From contig CAMCMU010000012.1 of the NCBI GenBank assembly GCA_945876035.1, positions 34,624 through 98,623 on the forward strand: a stretch of DNA of 64,000 nt, read 5' to 3'. The position numbers and the translations under genes are program-made. Below the pieces are notes generated by a model. It searched no databases and was not told the DNA's origin. It saw only the letters and a list, made by a program, of their open reading frames with translations. Shown piece after piece: positions 1 to 9,285 of the stretch (its first letter is position 1; each line of letters begins with the position of its first letter). This DNA is from Schlesneria paludicola DSM 18645. GTDB taxonomy: Bacteria; Planctomycetota; Planctomycetia; Planctomycetales; Planctomycetaceae.

Positions 1-90
1 AAGAAGCGGATGACAGGGGTCAATTTTGCGAAGTTCCTGAAGATGGTGGGCAGGAATGAAAAGATGAAGAGAGACTCTCTGACAGACTGA
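1..90 (+). CDS. possible C-terminal fragment of a truncated gene
   Basis: Frame 1 is open from the first base to a TGA at 88-90 and encodes 29 lysine- and arginine-rich residues (for example FAKFLKMVGRNEKMKRD). It has the look of the charged end of a real protein entering from the left edge, but it is too short to assign to a family and could be a chance open frame. No function is proposed. Confidence 0.3.
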   Translation, partial: KKRMTGVNFAKFLKMVGRNEKMKRDSLTD

Positions 91-726
91 AGACGCTAGG
101 AAAAACAATGCCTAGGTCGTTGTCCAGCCAAGCCTTCGCCGAGGTTCAACAGATTCATTCCTAATGCGACTGCCCAAACTGCGGAGCCGGCCGCTGTGGG
201 AGTGCCACGACGGCCGACCGTCCCACGAATCGGCCAGAGGAATCGGCGACCGCGAGAAGATCGCTGGTGAGTGGTTCGAGCAGTGCTGTCACCGCTCCGG
301 CCGCAAACTGTGGTTCCTCGTCACTCGAGACGCTCAGGCAGACCCTGTATGAACGATCTTATCGCGCGGCCCTTTGTCACTGCTATTTCAAACACCAAGA
401 GCATTGAGAATTGACATTACGTCAATGTCCGAGATCAGGGGGCGACTGGCTCTCTGACCGCGTTATCTGAGCAACCCTGATCACCCCAGAAGAACAACCG
501 GAACGCGTCACAGATTACCACAACAAAATCCTGCTCCAGTGCTCAGAGGAAGATCCAGATTAGGTTCTCCGTGTGGACAGGTGGGCTGCGTGACTCAAAC
601 CGAACCTGATCCGCAGAGAGCTGTTTTCCATCTCTGTGTCTTGGATGTTACAAAAAAACCGCTTGCAAAATGGGCTGCGAAGACTTCCGAAAAAAGAGCA
701 ACGATTCGGTTGACTTGGCCGAAAAA
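91..726. other. gene-poor stretch
   Basis: No convincing gene. Short open frames here (for example 164-352) have no recognisable domain and no clear ribosome binding site. A small inverted repeat, ATTGAC/GTCAAT with a 5-base loop, lies at 410-426 and could be a protein-binding site, but nothing else supports that. Confidence 0.4.
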
Positions 727-1860
727 TTACAGACCGGGATCGAGTCGAATCAAACCGCCCGTCGGTTTGTCATTGCCATCCGTCGTTCTTCCGGTATTGA
801 ACACCGTGATGTACAGAGCCCCTTGTTTGTCGAAGGCAAGCGACGTGGGTCGATCAAGACCGAGGATTTTCTTTGGCTTGACTTCGTCCCCTTCGAGGAT
901 CAGTTCAAACAGACCACCCTCTGACTTAATTTCTTCTGCCCAAGCAAAATCAGTGGCGTAGAGTTTGCCGCTTGGGCTGTAGGCGAGGCCCGTGATGTCG
1001 TGCAACCCGGTCTTATAGCTCTTAATCAGTTTTCCGGACTTGTCGTATTTGGTGAGCAGGGAATCACCGGGGACGTTGACCTCGCCCATCTGGCCGACAA
1101 CCAACTCTGAGTTGTCTGGACTCACAGTCATCGCCACTGGAGCGTCAACCTGAGTCGCCTCTTTGGTAGCGATGACTGGAATCAACTCACCCGGCTTGCC
1201 ATCCACGATTTGTGAAGCGACGATCCATCCCTTGGTATCGTCGCCATTCGACGTGACGTAGACGGCGTCGTTCCAGACAACGGCTTGGTAGAAATTACCC
1301 TCACCCTTGTTCTCCGCCGAGGTCCCCTTGATCGGTCCTAGGGTGAACTCCGCAGCATTTTCTGCGGTTTCTATCCGCGGTGTTCCGGGAACGTCATCCT
1401 CGATCTTGAAGATCCGAACAAGTTCTTCACCGTCCGGGCGACTGCCATCAGGAACGATCAAACGATTTGTTCCCCAAATCGTACAACCCAAGGGACCGAT
1501 GTTGTACTTCGGTCCCTTGCCATAGACGTCGGTGGGGTAGCCATGAACTTCGAGGTAGATTTTTTTGGTCGCAGGGACGTAACGAAAAATGCCCTGTTGA
1601 GAGGTAATAAACACGTGCTCCGTTCCGGGATGAACACAGACGCCGGAGGGATTTTCGAGATGAATAACCGCGACCTTTATCGGACGCTCGGCCGTTGTTT
1701 CTGGGGACGTAAGCACTTCCTGCCCGGCAGACGGATTCGCGGGTGACTCTTCTTTTTTCGCAGCATCCTCTGCGAAATTGAAGGGGAGGCTGACCCCGAA
1801 CATCAACGCCGGAACGATCCAACTGCAAATTAAACGGGGCTTGCTCATTTGATCTTTCAT
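727..1860 (-). CDS. secreted SMP-30/NHL-like beta-propeller protein
   Basis: 377 aa. The N-terminus is a signal peptide (hydrophobic stretch about residues 12-29 ending near NFAEDA), followed by a short Ser/Pro/Glu linker and a six-bladed-propeller-like region with recurring blade motifs such as PSGVCVHPG, GLAYSPSGKLYATD and PTSLAFDKQGALYIT. These match the SMP-30/gluconolactonase/NHL superfamily; the substrate or partner is unknown. The family is very common in planctomycetes and is thought to be exported to the periplasm or paryphoplasm. A second in-frame ATG at 1848 is an equally plausible start. It stands alone, with about 425 bases of gene-free sequence upstream. Confidence 0.75.
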   Translation of the reverse strand: MKDQMSKPRLICSWIVPALMFGVSLPFNFAEDAAKKEESPANPSAGQEVLTSPETTAERPIKVAVIHLENPSGVCVHPGTEHVFITSQQGIFRYVPATKKIYLEVHGYPTDVYGKGPKYNIGPLGCTIWGTNRLIVPDGSRPDGEELVRIFKIEDDVPGTPRIETAENAAEFTLGPIKGTSAENKGEGNFYQAVVWNDAVYVTSNGDDTKGWIVASQIVDGKPGELIPVIATKEATQVDAPVAMTVSPDNSELVVGQMGEVNVPGDSLLTKYDKSGKLIKSYKTGLHDITGLAYSPSGKLYATDFAWAEEIKSEGGLFELILEGDEVKPKKILGLDRPTSLAFDKQGALYITVFNTGRTTDGNDKPTGGLIRLDPGL

Positions 1861-2285
1861 GTCTCGAGCGACGGAGGCAATCGGCCACCACGCAGGGTTC
1901 CTTGAGTCTCATCAGTGGGACATTGTTTGGCAGGGAGGCGTTGTAATCCGAAAAGACCCAACCGCACAACAGGCCGGCAGTGTTAACCTCTCGCGAGAGG
2001 GCACAGGCGAATCTTACAACAGCAAACCAGTTCCTGCAATTTACTGCAGTCAAGCCGACGACAATCGACGTACGCGATCCTGGATTTGACTGGCTCTGAA
2101 AAACGATTTCTACGCCACGGAGGTCCCTTCGAGAATTTCTGGAAGAGGGAATTAAAGGCTCTTTCCATCTCCGAACGGACAGATGCCCGAGGAAGCAACC
2201 ATGCTCAAGTGATGCGCAAACCTAAGGCATGTTCCAAGAGACTCGGATACAGCCGATTGTCTGTAAACTTCCGGTCGCATTCAAG
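1861..2285. other. intergenic region
   Basis: About 425 bases between the start of the propeller gene and the stop of the SbcC-like gene. Open frames here overlap on both strands and lack domains. No structured element was recognised. Confidence 0.4.
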
Positions 2286-5200
2286 TCAGCCCGCACGGCG
2301 TTCTTCCGTTGATTCTGCCGACGATCCGGGTGTTCTTAAGGGTAGAAAGACAGGTTCGATATTTCGCTTTTGGAACATTTGGGCATAGTGCAGATGGCTG
2401 GTGAAGACGAGTAACTGTTGTCCCTCGCGGGTGAACTCCATCAACGTCTCTACGGCCGCTTCGGACCGCTGCTCGTCGAAATTGACCGTCACATCGTCCA
2501 AAACCATCGGAAGTTCGACGTTGTTGTTGGCGAAGGCCTTGACCATGGCCAAGCGGATTGCCAAAAACATCTGTTCTCGGGTTCCTCCGCTCAGCTGTTC
2601 TGCAGGTCGTGATTCGCCCCCCTCTTCGTCGACGTACAAGTGCTTTCTGCCTAGTGGAGTCCAGAGATGATGGTACTTGCCCAGCGTCAGCTTCCGTAAA
2701 AACGGGATGGCAGCGGCCAGCATCTCCGGCTGATTGGCCTGCTCGAACTGAGTGGCCACATCCTGCAATGCGTCGCTGGCCAGAGAGGCCGCAAACCAGG
2801 ACAGCCACGCGTCGCGCAGTGCGGTATCAACCTCCGCCATTTCACGACGCACACGGGTTCCGCTTCGATCGGCTTCGAGTGACCGGAGTTCCTGCTTGAT
2901 CGTCCCCAGCTGCTCGAAGGCATTTTGCAAGGCATTTTCAACCTCCCCGAGCTCGCGGGTATATTGGCGAGCCATCCCCGCAACGTCGTTGGGATTGAAG
3001 CGGAGCAGCTCTTCTTCGACGAGGACCAGATCGGGTTCCGATTTGACGAGATGTTCCAACTCGCGGCTGGATTGTTGCAGCAAAATCTCGACCTGCCGAC
3101 GACGTTCCATCAATTCCAGCCGTTTGTCCAGTTGAGAACGATGTGAGACACCGGCCAAGGACAAGATCGCATTTCGGTTCTCTTCGAGGGCAGCGAGTTT
3201 TCGTTGCCAGTCCCCGGCCTCGCGACGCGTTTGAGAATGCAGTTTTCGCAGCCGTTTTCGCTCGAAACTCGCCTCGCGCGCAACGCGTAATTCACGTTCC
3301 CACGTATCGACGACATCGAATGGACTCGCCTCATTTGCCTTCGGGCGTTGCATCCGTCGACCTAAGTCTTCCACCTGCTTACGAAATCGCTCATACCCCA
3401 ACCGAATGTCCTGAGACTTGTCTCGAGTTGTCAAGTATCGACTGCGTCGACTGCGTGCCGCGATGACCTTCTTCCAATGATCGACCGCCAAGTTGACTTC
3501 GACGGTTTCGTCCAATCCAAGATGCGCCAGTGTCTGACACCAACTCTTACGGCTGTTAGCCAAATCGCGCTGTTGAATTTGCAAGCGGGCGCGGGAGGCG
3601 CTCAATCGTCGGCGGATTTGTAGGATCCGAAGATAGTCGTCCTGCGCCCGTCGCAAGTCGGAAGCGCGGCGCGCGGCGAGCGCCAGAAGTTCCCCATCGT
3701 TCAGCTCTGACAAAGTGAAATCTCGGCCCATCCATTCCCGAATGCCGCAGGTTTCTGCATATGCAGCAACATGATCCAACAGATTTCGGCGTTCGGTTTC
3801 GTTGGCCATTCGAAGACTGCGCAGCTCAATCACCTGTTGCTGCAGCGTTTCCTCGTGATGCGACTTGAAGGCCCACGCGGTGCCGGCGGCGAACAGCGAT
3901 AGGACGATGAAAATCAGCCCGACGATCCAACCGGTCGTGACGGCCGCATAGATACCGGCGACGAACAACGCCGCCCCAGCGAGTGTAAACCACGATAAGA
4001 CACCATAGATCCAATCGGGCAATCCTTGACGAAGTTGAAGTCGTTCGAGTTGCTGGTCAATCGTGGTCGTACGGTAATGCAATTCACCGGCTTCAGAATG
4101 CCAGCGACTGAGATCCGTCAATTGGTCAAGTCGCTTGGCGGCGACATCGACAGACGATTCCAGCTCTGCGGAGGAAACTCCGTGATCCTGCAGTTCTGTC
4201 TTGAGGACCAGTTCCCGATCGCGGCAGGTCCCGTTGGCCCTTTTATAACGCCGTTGCATCCGCTGAGTCTTGGCCAGAACCGAGTGGTACTCCCGCGCCG
4301 CCTCGACGAAGGTGGCGTTGGCTTCCGGAGAATCATTCACGGCATCAAGACGCGTCAGCGACCAGTGGGGTCCAAGACTGGCAAGGTGCTCGATTAGTTC
4401 GCTTTCTTGGACGCAGGCCAACTGTTCCAGGTGGGATATCTGCGGCTCAAAATCCTTGGTCATGACGCGTTGTTCGGCCAGCATCTGGACCGCGCCCGAA
4501 AATCGCCGAATTTCGGGATCGATTCGGATTCCGGCGATTTTTTGGCTGATCCGTGAGACGTCGTCGAGCAAGCCATCACGTGATTTCGTGGCCGTGTCAA
4601 CATCCAGATCCAGCCGCTGCAACCGCAGCACACCATCCGCGGGAAAAGCGCTGAAATCCGGCAGTTGCTGCAATTCAAAGCGGCACTCGCGCGATCGATT
4701 CCACGGGGGATGAATCTTTTCGAAGTAGCTCAGGCTCCGCAGATTCGCTTGTGATTGACTCTGCCGGACCCGATGCTTTTCGATTCGCTCATCCAACTCG
4801 CGCCTCTTCCCCAGCAATTCGCGGTATCGATCCCGTTGACGCGTGGTCGTTGCCGCTTGGCGTGTCAGTTCTTCGTGCCGTTTCAGCAGTTCAGGAATCA
4901 CACAGCCGTCACTGGCAGAACCGATCAATCGCTCCAAGTGATGATCCACGCGATCGGGAAGTTCCATCAACAATCGGCCCTGAGGGCCGAGAGTCATGCC
5001 GTATAGATGTGCGGCAACTTGATCGGCAGTCAACGTCGCGAATTGTTGAAGCTCGGGTAAGCCGACGGCAAACACCGATTCAAACAACTTTTCGTCTGTG
5101 GCCGACAACAGGTCCTCCATGAAGGCCACCGTCGATTGACCGGCGGGAATTCCTGCAACAGAGAGAATGCCCGGGTCGTCGCCGTAGGCCGTCCGTTGGA

Positions 5201-5450
5201 TTTCGTACTCACCGCCCCGATGTTCCACACGAAGAAGTCCAGACTGGACTTCTCGCCGCGGCTTGTTTTTGGGGGGATTCAGGAAATCTCCGGCAGAAAA
5301 TCCGTAAAGAACGCCACGAATGAAACGCAGGAGCGTGGTTTTGCCAGCCTCATTCGGGCCGTAAAAGACGGTCAGCCCCGATCGATGCAGCGGCTGTTTG
5401 AAGTCTTGCCAGACTCCGAACCGATCAATCTCGATCCCGGTAATCCGCAT
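2286..5450 (-). CDS. SbcC/YhaN-like coiled-coil ATPase with a central membrane hairpin
   Basis: 1054 aa from the ATG at 5450, which is preceded by a GGGGGA ribosome binding site; a TTG at 5462 is also in frame but lies in that site. Walker A GPNEAGKTT is at residues 31-39. The ABC signature LSGGTREQ is near 953 and the Walker B/D-loop VLDDVTVNFDEQ near 983. The two halves are joined by long charged coiled-coil arms, as in SMC/Rad50/SbcC and the YhaN group (COG4717). Two adjacent transmembrane helices sit at the tip of the arms (about residues 478-530), and no CxxC zinc hook is visible, so the apex is probably membrane-inserted. It lies 33 bases downstream of the phosphoesterase-like gene and is probably its operon partner. 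A role in DNA-end processing or repair is inferred from the family only. Confidence 0.85.
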   Translation of the reverse strand: MRITGIEIDRFGVWQDFKQPLHRSGLTVFYGPNEAGKTTLLRFIRGVLYGFSAGDFLNPPKNKPRREVQSGLLRVEHRGGEYEIQRTAYGDDPGILSVAGIPAGQSTVAFMEDLLSATDEKLFESVFAVGLPELQQFATLTADQVAAHLYGMTLGPQGRLLMELPDRVDHHLERLIGSASDGCVIPELLKRHEELTRQAATTTRQRDRYRELLGKRRELDERIEKHRVRQSQSQANLRSLSYFEKIHPPWNRSRECRFELQQLPDFSAFPADGVLRLQRLDLDVDTATKSRDGLLDDVSRISQKIAGIRIDPEIRRFSGAVQMLAEQRVMTKDFEPQISHLEQLACVQESELIEHLASLGPHWSLTRLDAVNDSPEANATFVEAAREYHSVLAKTQRMQRRYKRANGTCRDRELVLKTELQDHGVSSAELESSVDVAAKRLDQLTDLSRWHSEAGELHYRTTTIDQQLERLQLRQGLPDWIYGVLSWFTLAGAALFVAGIYAAVTTGWIVGLIFIVLSLFAAGTAWAFKSHHEETLQQQVIELRSLRMANETERRNLLDHVAAYAETCGIREWMGRDFTLSELNDGELLALAARRASDLRRAQDDYLRILQIRRRLSASRARLQIQQRDLANSRKSWCQTLAHLGLDETVEVNLAVDHWKKVIAARSRRSRYLTTRDKSQDIRLGYERFRKQVEDLGRRMQRPKANEASPFDVVDTWERELRVAREASFERKRLRKLHSQTRREAGDWQRKLAALEENRNAILSLAGVSHRSQLDKRLELMERRRQVEILLQQSSRELEHLVKSEPDLVLVEEELLRFNPNDVAGMARQYTRELGEVENALQNAFEQLGTIKQELRSLEADRSGTRVRREMAEVDTALRDAWLSWFAASLASDALQDVATQFEQANQPEMLAAAIPFLRKLTLGKYHHLWTPLGRKHLYVDEEGGESRPAEQLSGGTREQMFLAIRLAMVKAFANNNVELPMVLDDVTVNFDEQRSEAAVETLMEFTREGQQLLVFTSHLHYAQMFQKRNIEPVFLPLRTPGSSAESTEERRAG

Positions 5451-5483
5451 CGTTTCCCCCAAGCTAATTTCAAAATCGGACTG

Positions 5484-6740
5484 TCATTGACGACTCATCG
5501 ACGTGAACCAGTCCCAACCGAGTTTTTGTGCCTGTGCCGCAACGGCCGCGGGATCAACCGATTCTGACCACGCCTCCCACCGACCGGTCTTGAGTGTATT
5601 TGCGACCCGACCCTCGGCCATCCATTTTGTCATCGCCGACCTCACGACCGGTGTACGACGGCCGACGGCCAGTAAATATTCCGTCAATAGTTCACGTTGT
5701 CCAGACTCGATCAGAGACAGATCCTGATCTAAAGCGCGAACGCGGTGAACGTATCGCAAACCGGATGGCCGATCGGTCAACTGGGAAACCGTTAATGCCA
5801 GTTCGCTGACGGACAGGCCTGCCTCCCAACCGTTTGTTTTTCCGTGGGTTCGATCGAGATGCCAGTCGATGAAGCGGACTAATTCCCCAGGCAGATCCGA
5901 TAAGCGTTCGACGGCGGCCAACATCCGCTCCAAGAGATCGTCACGACTTCCCGTCCCATCGATTGTCAACGTGAGACTTTCCCAACGGACGACGGCCAAG
6001 GGAACCAGCGTGTGTTTCACCCGACGCCGCCCATCGACCTCGAGCAACGTTGCGCCCCTCAGACCCGATTCCTCGAACGACATCCCCTGCGGACCGTCTT
6101 GCGAGTTGATCACGCCGTCGGTCAATGGAAGTGCACCTGTCGCGTCGCCAGCGGAGCATGCCAACCAGTCCAATGCCGCGAATCGTGCCGCCGAAATGCT
6201 ACGTCCTGATGAGCGTTGCGGTAATAACAGACCCACGACAAACGGACGATCCGCGGGATTGATCGCTTTTGCCTCAAACAAGTCGTCCAGTTCCTGAGGG
6301 TCAATCGAAGTGTCAGCCGTCAGGGGAAGCAGTGTGACCAGTAAACGACCCCGATTTGTCAGATCAATGGGAGGCTCGTCCGGATGGATCAGGACCGTGA
6401 CATTGTTCGGCATCACGGGGAGTTCTTCCCACGCCGCCGCGGGGTCGAGATGACCCGGTGTCACAAAAACAGGAATCTTGCGTTCCTGCAAACGCTCAAA
6501 ACCGTTCCGCAACGAAACCTCTGCGGACAGACTCGCCACGGATCCATCGAAGCTGTTGCCGGTAATCAGCAGAGCATCGACGTCGCGTTCGATCGCGAGA
6601 CTGACAAGCCGATCAAACGCAACAAACGTCGCCGTCTCCACAATTTCTTGAATGCCGTCTTGCAGCGGAGCGACAAACTCCAAAGGACAATCTAATCGCA
6701 GATTGGCCGCGTGTAATAGGCGAAGTGGTTTGATGGCCAT
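5484..6740 (-). CDS. SbcD/YhaO-like metallophosphoesterase homologue with degenerate active site
   Basis: 418 aa. The fold pattern of the calcineurin-like phosphoesterases that pair with SbcC/YhaN is clear, but the metal ligands are not conserved. The motif normally reading HxxDxH is HAANLR (residues 10-15), the GDxFD motif is GNSFD (61-65), the GNHD motif is GHLD (96-99), and the GHxH region is replaced by ACSAGD (194-199). The C-terminal half resembles the capping region of the family. If these readings are right the protein cannot bind the usual two metal ions and is likely a structural or regulatory pseudo-enzyme. It is the first gene of a two-gene unit with the SbcC-like ATPase. A GTP- or DNA-dependent role is not shown. 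Confidence 0.8.
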   Translation of the reverse strand: MAIKPLRLLHAANLRLDCPLEFVAPLQDGIQEIVETATFVAFDRLVSLAIERDVDALLITGNSFDGSVASLSAEVSLRNGFERLQERKIPVFVTPGHLDPAAAWEELPVMPNNVTVLIHPDEPPIDLTNRGRLLVTLLPLTADTSIDPQELDDLFEAKAINPADRPFVVGLLLPQRSSGRSISAARFAALDWLACSAGDATGALPLTDGVINSQDGPQGMSFEESGLRGATLLEVDGRRRVKHTLVPLAVVRWESLTLTIDGTGSRDDLLERMLAAVERLSDLPGELVRFIDWHLDRTHGKTNGWEAGLSVSELALTVSQLTDRPSGLRYVHRVRALDQDLSLIESGQRELLTEYLLAVGRRTPVVRSAMTKWMAEGRVANTLKTGRWEAWSESVDPAAVAAQAQKLGWDWFTSMSRQ

Positions 6741-6962
6741 GAGGCATCCCTTCCGAAGGCAAATTCATTCAGGACCTTTGGGCCGCACGGACGATCGACT
6801 CACCGCACGGTCCCTGCGCGGAATGGCACAAAGTGTACAGACAGGGCAACCCCCCGAAAACCCTGAACCGGCCCGTTTTGCCGATCGAGTGAGAAGTCGT
6901 AGGATCGCGATTTCGATCGAGCACCGTTCCATTTCATCCTCGCGGACTGCATAATTCGGATC

Positions 6963-7322
6963 ATGAAATCAAAACCTGTGACCGTTAATCGAGCTTTAGT
7001 GGGGGCCATCGGAGGCGGGTTGCTTCTGATGGCCGGCCTGCTTTGGGCATTGGGTTTGGAGGGGAGCCAAGACGCGTGGCGTGGTGCGTGCATGAAGGTG
7101 GGAATCGTGATGTGCGCGTTGTGGCTCGCGCTTCCGTCCATGACAAGTCAGCACGAACTCGGCCGCATTTCGGCCGGTACGCTCGGAGCCGGTTTGGCCG
7201 TTGCCGTTTTGGTGGCCAGGACAAAAATTTCACTGAGCGTCCTGGTTCCGGCAGTGCTGAGCGTGGCCTATTTAATGCGAGTCTTGGGACCGTCGCAACA
7301 GAATCGTCCACCTCGACCATAG
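6963..7322 (+). CDS. small multi-pass membrane protein, unknown
   Basis: 119 aa, with about four hydrophobic segments (residues 10-30, 43-58, 66-84 and 89-106) separated by short charged loops and ending in a Pro/Arg tail. I do not recognise a family. It is transcribed away from the SbcD-like gene, and the 222-base gap between them must hold both promoters. Composition and codon use look like the neighbouring genes, so it is probably real. Confidence 0.55.
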   Translation: MKSKPVTVNRALVGAIGGGLLLMAGLLWALGLEGSQDAWRGACMKVGIVMCALWLALPSMTSQHELGRISAGTLGAGLAVAVLVARTKISLSVLVPAVLSVAYLMRVLGPSQQNRPPRP

Positions 7323-7738
7323 CCGGATCTTTCAAACAGAAGCGTTCTGTTCCGGTTCCGTCGCAATCCACCCGCGACCGTCGTCACGGACGCGACGACT
7401 TCCCAGCCTGACCCTGATCCGTTGTTCAGGCTGCTAAGCCGTGCTGCCTAGGAATTTCAAATCGTCGGCAATGCGTGACAATCGACGTTTCAGAATCTAA
7501 GCTGACCATTCTTTCTACTGAAGAACCACGGTGGATTCTACAGGTCTTCGCTGCATCCACATCGGAAGAACGTTCAATGCCCGATCACGGCAGCTTTTTG
7601 CAGGAGTCGCAGGGTGTCGGCCACGGCGGTCAGTGGTCGAGAAACCGGACGCAACGAGCTTGCGAGGACGCTCAGAGTCCCATTTATTGGAACACGTGTC
7701 CGAGCGAATTGCGAATCTATCACCCGTGAGATCTGAAC
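7323..7738. other. intergenic region
   Basis: About 415 bases with no supportable gene. Open frames such as 7475-7729 have no domain and overlap another frame. The region presumably contains the promoter of the PQQ-propeller gene. Confidence 0.35.
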
Positions 7739-9118
7739 ATGAGATTGAGGATTGGAATGCGATCTGCCTTATTTTTTTTCTTGGGTGATCGACTTCGTGG
7801 CTATGCGGTGCCGTTATCGTTTTTCGTAGTGGGATCGGCTCTGCTCATCGAGTTCACGTCTTGCAGAGCGTCCGGCGGCGACTGGCCCGGCTGGCGAGGT
7901 CCAACTCGAGACGGGCACAGTGAGGAGTCATCCGGCTGGATTTCGGGGAGTTGGCCTCTGGAGGAACCCGCCTGGGCCGCGGAAGTGGGGGAGGGATGTA
8001 CTTCGCCTGTGATCGTGAACGGGCGGTTGTATACTCTGGGCTGGAAAAACGACCAAGATACTGTGGTCTGTTTGCATGCCGACACGGGTGCGGTGATTTG
8101 GAAGCAGTCCTACAACGGGCCTCGTTACGGTCGTTATCATCACGGCGATGAAGTGGCCTACTCCGGCCCGACGGGAACCCCTGAATTCGACTCGTCGACA
8201 GGTTTTCTTTATACCCTCAGCGCCGATGGTGATCTCCACTGCTGGGATACGTCCTTGGACGGTCAGCGTGTTTGGGGGATGAACCTGTATGCCGTTTATG
8301 ATGTGCCTCAGCGGCCGGATGTGTCTCCACAGCTTGCCGAGGGCGTGGTCAGCGGCGTTCGCGACTATGGCTACGTGACAGCACCGCTGGTTTACAAGGA
8401 CTGGCTGATCGTAGCTGTCGGTGCCAAGGAGGGGCATCTGATGGCATTTGACAAACGAGATGGACGGCGGGTCTGGGTGTCTGATTCCACCGAGCCGGCC
8501 GGTCACTGTGCCGGCCTGGCTCCTATCGACGTCGAGGGCGTGCCCTGTGTGGCCTCATTCACTCTGCGAAAGTTGTTGGTGATTCGACTCGACGACGGGA
8601 AGCAGGGGACCACAGTGGCCGAGTACGATTGGTTGACCAACTATTCCAACAACGTCGCCTCCCCCACCGTTCACAAAAACTGTGTCCTGCTGACATCGGG
8701 GTACAATCGCGAGGCGATCTGCAAGGTAGAAATCGGGTTGAATGGCGCCAAGAAGCTGTGGGAGTCGCCTTATGCCTCCGGAGCGTGCACACCGGTGGTC
8801 CTGAACAACGAAGTCTTCTGGGTCTGGGACAGGAAGATGTTCTGCTTAGATTTCAATACCGGTAAAAAAAAGTGGGACGGTGGCAACTTCGGATCGCCGG
8901 GATCGTGTATTGCGACCGCCGACGGAAAACTGATCGTCTGGAGTGACCGAGGCAAACTGATGCTCGTCGAGCCCGGCGAGAAATACAACGAGTTGTCGCG
9001 CAGCGTGCGAATTTTTCAGGCCTATTGTTGGCCCCACGTGGCCCTTGCGAACGGGCGGATCTACTGCAAGGACCGCGACGGCAACATCAAGTGTTTCACT
9101 CTGAAACCGATGCCGTGA
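7739..9118 (+). CDS. secreted PQQ-like beta-propeller protein
   Basis: 459 aa. A long hydrophobic N-terminus (about residues 20-45, ending in SCRASG) suggests export. The mature part opens with WPGWRGPTRDGHS, the hallmark start of planctomycete PQQ_2 outer-membrane-assembly-like propellers. Blade motifs follow (LYTLGWKNDQDTVVCLHADTGAVIW, LIVAVGAKEGHLMAFDKRDG and similar in shortened form). The family resembles BamB and PQQ-dependent dehydrogenase propellers, but the residues for binding PQQ are not evident, so a scaffolding or binding role is more likely. A second ATG at 7757 has a better-spaced GAGG and may be the true start. Confidence 0.8.
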   Translation: MRLRIGMRSALFFFLGDRLRGYAVPLSFFVVGSALLIEFTSCRASGGDWPGWRGPTRDGHSEESSGWISGSWPLEEPAWAAEVGEGCTSPVIVNGRLYTLGWKNDQDTVVCLHADTGAVIWKQSYNGPRYGRYHHGDEVAYSGPTGTPEFDSSTGFLYTLSADGDLHCWDTSLDGQRVWGMNLYAVYDVPQRPDVSPQLAEGVVSGVRDYGYVTAPLVYKDWLIVAVGAKEGHLMAFDKRDGRRVWVSDSTEPAGHCAGLAPIDVEGVPCVASFTLRKLLVIRLDDGKQGTTVAEYDWLTNYSNNVASPTVHKNCVLLTSGYNREAICKVEIGLNGAKKLWESPYASGACTPVVLNNEVFWVWDRKMFCLDFNTGKKKWDGGNFGSPGSCIATADGKLIVWSDRGKLMLVEPGEKYNELSRSVRIFQAYCWPHVALANGRIYCKDRDGNIKCFTLKPMP

Positions 9119-9285
9119 AGGCGTTGCGGCACGCGTCAGGACCAGCCGACCCCACACGCACCACCGAGTCACGATCCCCCGTCTCGTCGCCGATGCGTGT
9201 GAATCCCGCTAAAATTCGGCTTGCGCGGCGATCACTTCGAGACCTCGTCAGTAATCGGAAGATCATTCTCACTCATTCATCGAGG

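Noticed and set aside
1448..2053. 201-codon minus-strand frame
   Set aside because: Overlaps the secreted propeller gene in another frame of the same strand and has unnatural Arg/Cys/Ser content.
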